The position numbers were made by a program, and so were the translations under genes. From a virus: DNA of 21,553 bases. Below the pieces are notes generated by a model. That model was not told the DNA's origin and did not search any database. It saw only the letters and a program-made list of their open reading frames with translations. Shown here piece after piece: positions 10,101 to 17,261 of the stretch (position 1 is its first letter; each line of letters opens with the position of its first letter). Where the stretch lies: positions 1 through 21,553 of the IMG/VR virus record IMGVR_UViG_3300034352_000089, one strand, 5' to 3'.

Positions 10101-13100
10101 GTTTACATCAGGTTTAATAATAGTAGGTGTGTATGTGGGTACTTTATTCCAAGACCTACTCATAGAGCTCCCAAGAAAGGATATCGATGAATTTGCAATA
10201 CCTGTTTCTTCACGCTCAGTTTCTTGATTAGGAAAGCATATATGTCTAATACGTTTAGATACGCCTATATTCCAAAGATATTGGACCGAATTATCAAATT
10301 GAAGAGAACTTTTATGTCCGTATTCATCACCAGGTGATTTGGCTTTAACCCCTGAAAGTTCTATTACTTTAGCCTTAGCTATTAATTCTTCCGAATTACC
10401 ATCTGGGTCCGCTACAGATATCTCTGATGATTTAAGCTGATCTTGAAGAGGTTTAATTTTAGTTTTATACAGATGCTCTAGGAACCAATCATACACATCT
10501 TTATTAAATGTTGATTTCTTCCATGCCTCTTCGTTATCTTTAGGAAACTTAAGACCGTATTCATCACCTCGATGATCTTTAATACATGTATAGTGTTCTC
10601 CTAGTGAATAAACTTCCATTCCCTTTAACCAGTCCCAGCCACGGTTATAACTTTCATATCGCCAGATATATCTTCTCCAAAGGGAACTTGGTTTTCTCAC
10701 AGAAGAATTATATCTGACCCGAGTTGTTGCATCTTCAATAAAGTATATTATTTTCTCTGATCTACCTGTCGAGGTGTTAAGGGTCCAGTTTGTTGGGGTA
10801 TCGTAGTCCCCTTGTAGATCTGGTATAGAAGACTGATCTAAAGGAGGAATCTTAGGACCAAAGGCACAATGGCCAATATCAACACTTAGTTCAGTAATAG
10901 GAATATCATCAACCGGGAAACTAAACCCATCATACGCGTCTAGGTCTTCAGCTCCGGATCCGGAATATTTTGCATGAAAATAATAACCAAAAGCATTAAA
11001 AATATAGTAAGACTTTATTTGAAAAATATCTGGAAATTGCCGGTCAAGCCAATAATCATCGGTTATATTATTAAAAATATAAGCACCAAATAATATTGCG
11101 GATGAATATGTTCCATGAGTCATACCAGGAGTATAATTATCTAAATCTTTATAGCTCTGATGGTCACATATTTTTATAAGCTCATTTAAGGTAGAAACTG
11201 TGTGATTTATATAATTATTATGAAAATAAGTACCAGAACAAGTATAACCGGAATCATGAATCCAAGAGTATGGGAATTCAAATTCAGTTATTTCAACTGG
11301 TGGTTCAAGTACCATAGAAAGAGCTCTATATGTCCAAAGATGCCATTGCTCAGATCTATCTCCTGTTTCAAGAGACTTATAGTCATAAGGATCTATAGGA
11401 TCATCAGAATCACGGTCATACATACCTGCATTTAGTACATTACCTATTTTTAATGTATTGTTATTTTTGTCTTTAGGTAATGTAGTGTCCTCAATATCCT
11501 CAAAGAGCCAATCCGCTAAATCTGGATATAGTCCTCGGTCAAAATAAAGAGCATCAGGATCTTGACCGATCCACCAATTATCCTGAGATGGGTAATGGTT
11601 ATATCCTGCATCCCTGTTAAGTTTCATTTTTGAACTTGAGCCATTAGCTGTATTATTAAATGGAGCAAAGACCGACATTGGTCTTTTCGATGTTGGTGAA
11701 GCATCCACTACCCAATTCATTTCTGATATTACTGTCTGGTAAATAGCTTGAAGCAGTATATACATTTTAGGGAATATTACATCGAATACATCATACCCCT
11801 TCTCTTCATATACTTTAAGAGCATAATCAAAATCTGGTTCAAAAGACATATTAGGTATTCTTAAACCTTCTGAGTCTAGATCATTTTCTTTAAAAGATAG
11901 AGTTTTATATTCAATATTGTGTGTGTCGAGAATACCATACGATATTGAACCGGGCACTTCGGTATCGTAACTAAGAGTTGCACCATCAGCGTCAGTATAT
12001 AGGCCAGCAAAAAGATTTGTTTTTAAATGAAGATATTTAGATGTAAGTAGTGTTTCCCATGTTTGAACTGAAAACCATGAAGCTTTATCTACCCACCAAT
12101 TTAATACAGAATGGGTAGCTGTATGTTCAGGTTTATTATAACCATCATCTCTCATTTCAATAATGTTAGAGGAGCATGTTTTTCGACTATCTGCTCTTAC
12201 AGAACCTAGAACTGTATTAGCAATTTTATTGTCATCATTAACATAAGTCCCTGTTATATTAATACCCCTAGAAGTATCAAAAGTAGTAGCGGAATCAATA
12301 TAAAGTGACCCTGTTTCCCCTGTAGATATTACTACTTCTTCAGTAGCCATAGCATCTAATGGAATACGTGAATCTAAATACTTACCGTACAGCGCAGTAT
12401 CTGCAGAATTCTTTACAACAGACCTACCATCTTCATCGAATTTAGTATAATCGGTACCTATTTTTAAAGCCTTAGATGTAAGAAATATATTACGAGGAAA
12501 TACATTTTCCTTTACCTTTTCTTTTTCTGCAGAATTTAACCCATGATTTACTACCAATGGGTTACCTACAAATATATCTTCCCCTGAAAGATTAATCTGT
12601 GACGATTCTATTAATATATTAGGTTTATTAAAGAATGGCCAGATATCATTATATCCTTTAAGTATTTTATCTGAGTATAGTTTAACAGAAGAACCTATGT
12701 ATTCTGAATTAGATAACTCTGGGTATTCCTCCGAAAACTTTATTAATATATCATTAGGAAGTCGTGAAGCATCAATACCATACGTTGTTAGGTATTTCAA
12801 AGTAGGGTTAGAAGATCTTTTAATGATAGGTAATAAGTGGGTAGAATACCAAGATAATTGACTTTCAGTAAGTTTCTTAATACCAAGAACGTGTTCAAAC
12901 AGACGTTCAAATTCGGAAATTGAAGGAATAGGATCACTGTAATTTCTATATTTAGCTTGGAAGTCCCATATATACCTAGATTTTTCTTCATAATGAATGT
13001 ATATCGGGGTTACTAAAATATTATATAATACAGTATTATTAGTAGGAATTCCTGATGAAAGAGCTAGGAGTTCTTGAGCAACTGATAAAAGTATAACATC

Positions 13101-14108
13101 ATCTATAAGAAAAACTTCATCTCTTATAAAAGCAATAGTTGATGTGTTGTATGTTATATCTGAAGTATCACGTGCAATTTCTTCAAGGTCTAGAGCAGAC
13201 GGTGGTGTATTGTATAAGGATTCTATATTCTCAGAATTAGTCTCAAATATAGATGATAAACCAGTCTGGAGATTATGTGAATATGTTGCCTCTGGGACAA
13301 CCATAAATTTCAATTGAGATGCAGTTGAAATTAAATCATCAGAGTCTAATTCCTTTACTATATTCTTAGAAGCACCAATAGCTAAGGAGTGATCGAATAC
13401 TAATCTTGCTCGTGACCCAGATCCAGTAGATAAAGATTCTAGAAGACTGACTGATGTATCCCGAAATGTAGTATTTAATGTACCTGAGTCAATATAAAAA
13501 GGGTATTTTTCTGTTATAAACTCGGACGCTTTACGGGTTTCTGAGTTATATATTGAGTGTATATATAAATCTGCTTCAAGTTCTATAATATCCGAATCAG
13601 AATTAATATAATGTATAGAGGATATTATCCCTCTTGTATAGGTACCATCATCGTTAAGCTGTTGTACTGTTTCATTTATTGTGAAATTAAATATCTCATC
13701 TTTATCTGCTTTTATTCTATAACGATGAACATCAGATACTTGTCTATTCCATATTAAATTGATTCTAGAATCTAATGAAAGTACACCTTCCGTATCTAAA
13801 ACTAAACCTCTACCAGGTTCTATTACTGTATCCGTATTAACAGTATCTGTAATAATAGGATCCCATAAATCCTCTTTAACTTTTACAAATAATCTGTGAC
13901 CTGTATTGGGCTCAACTCTCGAAAGTTGTGGGTTATAGTTTAAGAAACCTACTAGAGAACCTAGTGGGTATAATTCTGAATCTTCAAGTGGGGTAGATAT
14001 AGTTAATGCATTAACACTCGGAGACTCTGTAAAATAACGAAAATTATCATCGAGTTCCTGGTATGTTAAAGAAGATTCTTTATCTAATCTATATGTTAAT
14101 TTGCTCAT
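4131..14108 (-). CDS. Giant virion structural / fibre-like protein, 3,325 residues
   Basis: This is a single unbroken frame of 3,325 codons filling the place where T4 has wac and the gp9-gp12 genes. I do not recognise a full-length family. The N-terminus contains LTYQELDDNF (14-23), the LTxxELDxNF start common on marine phage fibre-type proteins. Fibre-like YxNGxxLxxGxDYxVS segments occur near residues 1,720, 2,060 and 2,480. Segments resembling small CBM5/12-type carbohydrate-binding modules (aromatic-Gly-Asp-xVxY...YxC...W) occur near 1,165, 2,870 and 2,950. Two divergent copies of a roughly 100-residue unit lie near 1,430-1,530 and 1,837-1,935. There is no signal peptide or clear membrane segment, and tryptophan and tyrosine are frequent throughout. 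An AGGG lies four bases before the start and late-promoter-like octamers lie upstream. A tail or baseplate-attached, host-contacting role is likely from position and composition, but unproven. Confidence 0.8.
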   Translation of the reverse strand: MSKLTYRLDKESSLTYQELDDNFRYFTESPSVNALTISTPLEDSELYPLGSLVGFLNYNPQLSRVEPNTGHRLFVKVKEDLWDPIITDTVNTDTVIEPGRGLVLDTEGVLSLDSRINLIWNRQVSDVHRYRIKADKDEIFNFTINETVQQLNDDGTYTRGIISSIHYINSDSDIIELEADLYIHSIYNSETRKASEFITEKYPFYIDSGTLNTTFRDTSVSLLESLSTGSGSRARLVFDHSLAIGASKNIVKELDSDDLISTASQLKFMVVPEATYSHNLQTGLSSIFETNSENIESLYNTPPSALDLEEIARDTSDITYNTSTIAFIRDEVFLIDDVILLSVAQELLALSSGIPTNNTVLYNILVTPIYIHYEEKSRYIWDFQAKYRNYSDPIPSISEFERLFEHVLGIKKLTESQLSWYSTHLLPIIKRSSNPTLKYLTTYGIDASRLPNDILIKFSEEYPELSNSEYIGSSVKLYSDKILKGYNDIWPFFNKPNILIESSQINLSGEDIFVGNPLVVNHGLNSAEKEKVKENVFPRNIFLTSKALKIGTDYTKFDEDGRSVVKNSADTALYGKYLDSRIPLDAMATEEVVISTGETGSLYIDSATTFDTSRGINITGTYVNDDNKIANTVLGSVRADSRKTCSSNIIEMRDDGYNKPEHTATHSVLNWWVDKASWFSVQTWETLLTSKYLHLKTNLFAGLYTDADGATLSYDTEVPGSISYGILDTHNIEYKTLSFKENDLDSEGLRIPNMSFEPDFDYALKVYEEKGYDVFDVIFPKMYILLQAIYQTVISEMNWVVDASPTSKRPMSVFAPFNNTANGSSSKMKLNRDAGYNHYPSQDNWWIGQDPDALYFDRGLYPDLADWLFEDIEDTTLPKDKNNNTLKIGNVLNAGMYDRDSDDPIDPYDYKSLETGDRSEQWHLWTYRALSMVLEPPVEITEFEFPYSWIHDSGYTCSGTYFHNNYINHTVSTLNELIKICDHQSYKDLDNYTPGMTHGTYSSAILFGAYIFNNITDDYWLDRQFPDIFQIKSYYIFNAFGYYFHAKYSGSGAEDLDAYDGFSFPVDDIPITELSVDIGHCAFGPKIPPLDQSSIPDLQGDYDTPTNWTLNTSTGRSEKIIYFIEDATTRVRYNSSVRKPSSLWRRYIWRYESYNRGWDWLKGMEVYSLGEHYTCIKDHRGDEYGLKFPKDNEEAWKKSTFNKDVYDWFLEHLYKTKIKPLQDQLKSSEISVADPDGNSEELIAKAKVIELSGVKAKSPGDEYGHKSSLQFDNSVQYLWNIGVSKRIRHICFPNQETEREETGIANSSISFLGSSMSRSWNKVPTYTPTIIKPDVNFNGNGNFYGETLLSTEESLNLFDPLNEATNWPNKSILVGETQVNRTKERIPGSGITMFWDNYPASNSGEIEALKFAEESYNPLFVGTDPLVIKEKDITYSISFIKDYLNNLESGTRKIFLDENQDQAYIEINKLPANKLLDYIEEHNVLPEHISIDTHRVIKDINPFFYDWYSQHRTKSQRQRQEGELHNHNWPKIKDDAWEEVLLVSLNGVSVRCSIKSVRWGRYLFNSVEINTANANNLGGTVKPDFEVGPTSEYIYENPDHPDPNFRIRSARFNTAEGRLYAVLDAISQNPSTKHVLNTHNVILEESPSPPIYSSVRIPTFNDYTKALKELFIVKENGSHAYKYIFETIGTGVNQNELATNTFALPYVSGSWSLDVYNTSVTPNVLLVEGTDYTVSNLNPTVDPSGNAFGQPLRPSIISSFIDLFPVIVGMSPPASQGNINVYPAVSNNTITDVSDIKAYSYKTDWNEVKETYESNEINRMDSSYSFSTISVPTYTSPEKDKTWSVKFTDKYLNNILPTYYAKVVNENQDVIKTEFKSAYSVTNKTIEEGVENPFFYLNHDVLIDSNYDDTELQNLTDSWRTNILSINNYVWPTLPNVDEETYTTYTQQNTGTNGPILFTNNYENSRDYILQTLNSEEEKASLINLFQVRYDIINEDERSLDTSINHYLSNINIQSIEDYDYMEFYSIEDYDVPYGKNLQPKARYMMFKDENPDDQIQIYKNGTLLEQSTYDVSDNQWLYRMFNQTADYLAGGTAVPIVRGSEGSIVSYAKLAKRAFTKLNTNPSYAIHWQDMTIGDVKDDLKLATDAWKSGALSNVSHLDQSSIPDRYIIDWTYDKQGNTHVNICDELFVEYQNNFIKTGFADDLIQYEIGVTPTLATATTTSTAYATSVGYNSSEISMKNLVEPTEIPFADIIEGEEYVISNIGDGNDVLDLMDKWAQLDGRNEIITGDYILPEQMKAITYLEVSLEIKTEEQMFAGVNNWFQKEYTGSTRIPTQFDIWNYGAMTGTIPGLPSSDHEGNAVANELSTGNWPTGATDITSLTPVAIPTYTGHNFYRAQSFYNTYIQEYTVPATDLENNPIQFYNNQFPSGGTELYDIGDYGSSGSSTISFNNTLTAWQGARIGEAGAYDPTAGDVIKVYVNEVLQTEGVDYTATPDGVDFGAALIDGEKVVVNLIKYYEFEAGMVGKTFVARANGSTVTNIPGATVWKPVFEKDSGGNDLIDISDMVEGLRYSIADMGDLKWFTKYTSKDYDRKIACVYPGDVWDGKSPLNLFYVKFYGHFGNKATVPKEYLIPSILSENDYNLIDIGVEPLIDNEMLSLNYYHPDGRRNFFTLGDKITAINPDVYKSEPFLSSGAKVRLLKHSSVQTRESYIPGKIPGKVWPAVTLNNSPNEDGADWTDWFEGTTHLFDSSSAKTTLSRPFHPNLSGVDNLPFIVGLPANVWPYQSVSRKDILNLRSIHYQDALLPSLHYEDTENYQYGVTDLTDLKPHPSSLRGFLFADKINPYRILFDTNGNYAMNPDIRQWDIARVYEKGDVIWDKDKLWTSVVCAGNGLSNFDGLWIRNEVNTSVSNNAQVQPNLPGTDWTELDMTYTNNSGGYYLSEYPKTTLYQRGLPYSVGDTVLYVSHSYDFNTTRGTEDYDSCMGPWSSGFYKCIQLMDQLPSPEPTGWADPKMTSNGHHELLDTRYWIHIAPKADAKTKKQRQQLGLPAGMAFPENPSINDTHLDNWKWNGTFWENIIIPKNIYKRSIPHNDPLKPYWFIDMAAETSTPNDKYEIITNGIIKTRLDMSSLEQSRVGYPTTRTAHTPVDATTDYVLDDGKIETGSTQSILDLNQYSIEIPYNQKKHEIMLKIKTLSTDFVMSEQTISIRNRSSNLTADIGSVRYIGAPHTSSQHEAYIGQDGYWYIRLKIHGDSTGTADNWSSYWIDLYQSLHHNAFDLKVVDRFVTGPADVTGPGYYDNNYIRLPFKYKYKIESYMAQLKNQED
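4177..4184 (-). promoter_or_regulatory. Second TATAAATA octamer inside the 3' end of the giant gene
   Basis: The minus strand reads TATAAATA within the last codons of the giant gene, 87 bases before the gp13 start. It could be a tandem late promoter for the gp13 unit. It lies in an AT-rich coding stretch (Lys/Tyr codons), so chance is a fair alternative. Confidence 0.35.
7610..7635 (-). repeat. 26-bp exact repeat, copy 2, inside the giant gene
   Basis: These 26 bases are identical to positions 10817-10842 in the same orientation. Both copies encode LDQSSIPD in the same frame. The flanking protein sequence does not match, so this is a short exact duplication or converted segment, not a whole repeated domain. 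Confidence 0.85.
8301..8598 (-). repeat. Divergent duplicated unit, copy 2, in the giant protein
   Basis: The encoded segment runs from EKDKTWSVKF through KYLNN, NENQD and NPFFY to NNYVWPTL. The same landmarks occur in the same order in the segment encoded at 9510-9822 (EKDITYSISF, DYLNN, DENQD, NPFFY, HNHNWPKI). The similarity is at protein level only, suggesting an old internal duplication. Boundaries are approximate. Confidence 0.55.
9510..9822 (-). repeat. Divergent duplicated unit, copy 1, in the giant protein
   Basis: This is the partner of 8301-8598, sharing EKDxT(Y/W)S, YLNN, ENQD, NPFFY and a WP-containing end in the same order, roughly 100 residues each. Boundaries are approximate. 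Confidence 0.55.
10817..10842 (-). repeat. 26-bp exact repeat, copy 1, inside the giant gene
   Basis: This is the partner of 7610-7635, identical over 26 bases and also encoding LDQSSIPD. The copies are about 3.2 kb apart. Confidence 0.85.
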
Positions 14109-14146
14109 ATTACCCTATTTCCAAAAATTAATAGCTATTATAACTA

Positions 14147-14163
14147 TATTTATTAGATTTATA
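14147..14163 (-). promoter_or_regulatory. Late-promoter-like octamers before the giant gene
   Basis: Two near-consensus octamers lie in the 68-base gap before the giant gene: AATAAATA (14147-14154) and TATAAATC (14156-14163) on the minus strand. Each differs from the T4 late consensus TATAAATA at one base. They end 38 and 47 bases before the ATG at 14108, a sensible distance for a late transcript leader. This is one of only two gaps in the window longer than 60 bases. Confidence 0.5.
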
Positions 14164-14176
14164 TCAATAGGTATTA

Positions 14177-14374
14177 TTATCCAACATATCCTTTTTCTGA
14201 CACATAACCGTCATTTATAGCATTATATATCTCCTGTTCCTCTGGAGAAAGTGCTCTATTAAAGATAAATAACTTCTTTCTTAATGTCTCATGGAGTTCT
14301 GTATTATCCGGATCGTTTTCTTTGGCGGCCGCTAAATCAGAAGCCACTTGAATATAATCAATATTATTCTCCAT
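14177..14374 (-). CDS. Small protein of unknown function after the PAAR gene
   Basis: I do not recognise this protein. The preferred start is ATG at 14374, giving 65 residues and overlapping the PAAR stop by 11 bases. The frame is open further upstream to an ATG at 14446 (89 residues), but that would overlap the PAAR gene by 83 bases. An AGGGA lies about 13 bases before the preferred ATG, so spacing is loose. The product is charged and mostly helical in character (ASDLAAAKEN, ELHETLRKKL, LSPEEQEIYNAI), with no membrane segment or cysteine. Position between the PAAR tip and the giant virion gene suggests a small virion or assembly factor, which is inference only. Confidence 0.55.
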   Translation of the reverse strand: MENNIDYIQVASDLAAAKENDPDNTELHETLRKKLFIFNRALSPEEQEIYNAINDGYVSEKGYVG

Positions 14375-14696
14375 TTGCAAAAACATTCCCTGACCCAGTC
14401 TCTGCAGAGTTTGCTGCCCACGATTCGTGGCCTTTAGTTGCATCACCTTTACGATGAACAGCTATGTTATTAATGTGTACATTTTCTGAACCAGCAGCAG
14501 CTGGATCTCCACATGAAGGCAACTCATCATCAGCATCTTCTGGCTTATCCACCGTATCACCTATTCTTACAGTATATTTGTTATTAGTAAATACATTAGT
14601 AGATCCTGTGGCATAAGCATACTGATGATGTGGATTAGGTGTGTCTGACGCATGTCCTGCATGTCTATCAAGTTCTACTCTAACTATTCCAGTCAT
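14364..14696 (-). CDS. PAAR-motif tail spike tip protein (gp5.4-like)
   Basis: PAAR proteins form the sharp metal-binding cone at the end of the tail spike (T4 gp5.4) that first pierces the host envelope. The 110-residue product shows the repeated PAAR pattern: GSTNVFTNNKYTVRIGD (31-47), GSENVHINNIAVHRKGD (69-85) and a final GSGNVFANG (101-109). Candidate metal ligands are among H12, H15, H23, H24, C62, H74, H81 and H90. Its length fits a single-domain PAAR protein. It ends shortly after the last VFANG strand. The start overlaps the upstream stop in TAATG, implying translational coupling to the chaperone-like gene. The tip would sit on a gp5-type spike encoded elsewhere. Confidence 0.87.
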   Translation of the reverse strand: MTGIVRVELDRHAGHASDTPNPHHQYAYATGSTNVFTNNKYTVRIGDTVDKPEDADDELPSCGDPAAAGSENVHINNIAVHRKGDATKGHESWAANSAETGSGNVFANGE

Positions 14697-15193
14697 TAGG
14701 TACCATCATCATTGATATTGTGGTCAATAGAATCATTATTATCCAAATTTGGCCAACCTATGTTGAACGGATCTTCCTGATTTGATATATCACGTAATGC
14801 TTGTATATATGTATCTAGTTCAGTAATATCATCTGTTGGTGTTAAATCTAACCGAACTTCGCTGTTATACCTATGAACTCTCCATTCAATATCATTAATC
14901 ATGCGGTTGCGTGTTTCTTTAACAGTTTCCCATTCCATATTAATATTGTTTTGCGTTATTTGATCAATTTCTTCTTGCGTTATATCACCAACTACCCAAC
15001 TGGTAGCACTAGAATCCCAATCACAAGTTTGAGTATTCTTGTCATACGTTGGTTGTTCTGAGCACACAACATAACCAGCATCGGCAATCTCTTCATCTGT
15101 AAAAGAAGTCGGGTCTGTCCTTGTAGATCCATCAGACAACACTATTCTAAAAGGTAGTGCTTCTGGGAATTTTCCGTTGTGAGAATATAGCAT
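14696..15193 (-). CDS. Tail fibre assembly chaperone-like protein (Phage_tail_APC type)
   Basis: The 165-residue product has a beta-type N-terminus (FRIVLSDGSTRTDPTSFTDEEIADAGYVV, 15-43) with a Trp-containing segment DWDSSATSWVVGDIT (58-72), then a helical part. Residues 86-148, with WETVKETRNRMINDIEW, then TPTDDITELDTYIQALRDI and finally FNIGWPNL, fit the Phage_tail_APC pattern of an R-x-x-x-L/I-x-x-D-W helix and a YRQALRDIP...WP end. Such proteins help phage tail fibres fold or assemble, and the gene directly follows a large adhesin gene. A good AGGAAG at 15199-15204, five bases before the ATG, supports the start. The family call is from pattern memory and moderate in strength. Confidence 0.65.
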   Translation of the reverse strand: MLYSHNGKFPEALPFRIVLSDGSTRTDPTSFTDEEIADAGYVVCSEQPTYDKNTQTCDWDSSATSWVVGDITQEEIDQITQNNINMEWETVKETRNRMINDIEWRVHRYNSEVRLDLTPTDDITELDTYIQALRDISNQEDPFNIGWPNLDNNDSIDHNINDDGT

Positions 15194-15198
15194 ATTGT

Positions 15199-15204
15199 CT
15201 TCCT
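15199..15204 (-). promoter_or_regulatory. Shine-Dalgarno AGGAAG for the chaperone-like gene
   Basis: The minus strand reads AGGAAG five bases before the ATG at 15193, in the 19-base gap after the adhesin stop. It is one of the clearest ribosome binding sites in the window and fixes this start. Confidence 0.7.
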
Positions 15205-15212
15205 AAATTATA

Positions 15213-17258
15213 TTAAGTTATTATTGGCGAATACAACCATTTATATTGAGTGTAGTACGATGAACCTTCTGAATATAAGTAATATTGATCGTAAGTGGTA
15301 GAAGAACCAGTTCCACTAGATGGTGTGGAATTAGTGTCAAGCCTATTCCACCTTCCGTGACCAGTTGAAGTGCTGGTTTGAACTTGAACCGCAGCTGCAA
15401 AGGCAACAGTAGAAATGCTGGTGCCGGTGCTGGTTGGACTCAACCACCCAGTGGCGTCCACATTAAAATTATAAGTAGTACCATTAATATCGACGTTATC
15501 TATCTGCCAATCAGAATACCAGTCAGAGCCAGTTAGTTGTTTAAATAATATCCTATGTCCTGGTGCAGCAGTATACGAATTAGTACTCACGTTGAACCAA
15601 AGGTTACTGGCATTACTACCTGTCCATGAGTGTAATGTGTATATTTCTGCGCCAGTAGTGCCATCAACTACTACTACAGACCCTGAACCCATTGTTGTTC
15701 CGTATCGACATTCAACAAAATTGACCTGGTATGGTATGCCAGTTGGCTCTGTGGCTCCGCTAGAAGTATCTGCCACTGAAACTGTAGGGGACGATGTCCA
15801 TGGGCCGGTATTGGTATGGCCAACGACCGCCATAATTACTTCTGTGCCTTCAGTATATCCATCAGCTGATAGGGTTTTGGTAAATGACCCACTATTAGAA
15901 GTACCTGATATTGTAAAGGATCCGGTTATTGTACCGTCAGTAAAATCATGATCGCCCATATGTCCTGTATTTGATATCATTTCATAATAAAAAGTGTATG
16001 TCTCGCCAGAAACACCACCAATAGTATTAGCAGTAAATGTTACAGGACTTCCTTCATTTACTGAAGTAGTAGAAACAGTAATATTTGATAATCTTGTAGT
16101 ATCTTGAATTGTAACTGGTACTGAATTCTGAGGTGATCCGTCTTCAACTGCAGCTATTTGATAATAAAAACTTTCAGATCCTTCCGTCACAAAGTCCCTA
16201 ATTATTGTATGAGTAAACTGGCCAGAATGTTGTCCACCACCCATAGAAGTATTCATCGAGACTATCCCCGACGGGGATAGTGGTCCGTAATCACCCGACG
16301 TAGTGGTTGTATTTACAATAGCAACATTAAATTGCGTTCCGGATGGTGTTAAAGCTTGAACTGTAATAGTGATTGTATCACCTTCGTTGGGGGTGATGTT
16401 GCTTATAGTAATTGTTGGGGTCGTTGATGTATCATTTACATATATGTATTGGCTAGTTGATGCTGACCCAGAACCATTTTTAGTATAGCTCACATAATTA
16501 GAAGCCTGATCTATATTATCATTATTAAACCTAACTCTCATATATCCTGCCGAAACCCCAGCCCCTTCGGTGGTAAGATCCCTAGACAAAACACCATGTT
16601 GTAGACCAGTACCACCATGTGCTTGATATCCATAATAATATCGGGTCCAGCTAAAAGTCCATTCTGCTGATATCCAACTACTACCACTACTATAAAAATA
16701 GGCACCGGTTGATGTTGTCAGTCCTGAAAAATTTGGGTAAAAGTAATAGCTGTTTCCTTCCGTACCATCCGGCATAGTAACATCATATATTAACTGTGCT
16801 ACAGTGATAGGAGCAGAGGTTTCGACTATTGGTCCAGTCGTGGATCCTGTTCTAAATTCAAAGGTAAAAGTAAATGATGATACAGCAGACAGTTGAAATT
16901 TTAATCTTTTAGAGAAAGTTATTGGTAATCCTGATGTTGCCGATAGCGGACCACCAGTGGTCGAGCCGTCTGCCCAATGGTTAAAGCTAGTCCCACCAGA
17001 AGTTACATTCATTGTGTAGTATAGAGGATTATTGGTAAATCCAGACCCATTTACGGTAACTGATATAGTATCACCCCAAAGGAAATTTGATATGGTACTA
17101 GTATTATCGAATGAGAATGATATACTCGAAATGCCAATTGTTACAGGCCATGTTCCATCTTTTATAGCATTATAATTATCAAATGTATCATGAACCCCAC
17201 CACCATCTATTATAGATGTTTTCGTTTTTGGTCCTATAATTCCTGTGTTTCTTCTCAT
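15213..17258 (-). CDS. Modular adhesin / tail fibre with Calx-beta-like repeats and MAM-like C-terminus
   Basis: The 681-residue product looks like a receptor-binding fibre made of beta domains. Residues 1-38 (NTGIIGP...GVHDTFDNYNAIKDGTWP) match a short N-terminal module common on marine phage fibres and shared with the gene downstream of the small virion protein. Residues about 278-500 contain two Calx-beta-like units, marked by NEGDTITITV with FVTEGSESFYY, and NEGSPVTFTA with YTEGTEVIMAV; an earlier degenerate unit may cover 158-277. The C-terminus (about 633-680), with GRWNR, TPSSGTG, YYLYSE and LYSPII, resembles part of a MAM-type lectin fold. Ser, Thr and Gly are very abundant. It starts three bases after the previous stop and is followed by a likely assembly chaperone. 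The adhesin role is well supported; individual domain names are tentative. Confidence 0.75.
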   Translation of the reverse strand: MRRNTGIIGPKTKTSIIDGGGVHDTFDNYNAIKDGTWPVTIGISSISFSFDNTSTISNFLWGDTISVTVNGSGFTNNPLYYTMNVTSGGTSFNHWADGSTTGGPLSATSGLPITFSKRLKFQLSAVSSFTFTFEFRTGSTTGPIVETSAPITVAQLIYDVTMPDGTEGNSYYFYPNFSGLTTSTGAYFYSSGSSWISAEWTFSWTRYYYGYQAHGGTGLQHGVLSRDLTTEGAGVSAGYMRVRFNNDNIDQASNYVSYTKNGSGSASTSQYIYVNDTSTTPTITISNITPNEGDTITITVQALTPSGTQFNVAIVNTTTTSGDYGPLSPSGIVSMNTSMGGGQHSGQFTHTIIRDFVTEGSESFYYQIAAVEDGSPQNSVPVTIQDTTRLSNITVSTTSVNEGSPVTFTANTIGGVSGETYTFYYEMISNTGHMGDHDFTDGTITGSFTISGTSNSGSFTKTLSADGYTEGTEVIMAVVGHTNTGPWTSSPTVSVADTSSGATEPTGIPYQVNFVECRYGTTMGSGSVVVVDGTTGAEIYTLHSWTGSNASNLWFNVSTNSYTAAPGHRILFKQLTGSDWYSDWQIDNVDINGTTYNFNVDATGWLSPTSTGTSISTVAFAAAVQVQTSTSTGHGRWNRLDTNSTPSSGTGSSTTYDQYYLYSEGSSYYTQYKWLYSPIIT

Positions 17259-17261
17259 TTT

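Noticed and set aside
14129-14140. Perfect palindrome TAATAGCTATTA followed on the minus strand by a T run, as a possible terminator
   Set aside because: The stem would be four A-T pairs with a four-base loop, too weak for an intrinsic terminator. It also lies in the leader of the giant gene.
15592-15951. 119-codon open frame on the plus strand
   Set aside because: It lies wholly inside the Calx-beta adhesin gene on the opposite strand. Its composition mirrors that gene's Ser/Thr/Gly codons, it has no recognisable domain, and every accepted gene is on the minus strand.
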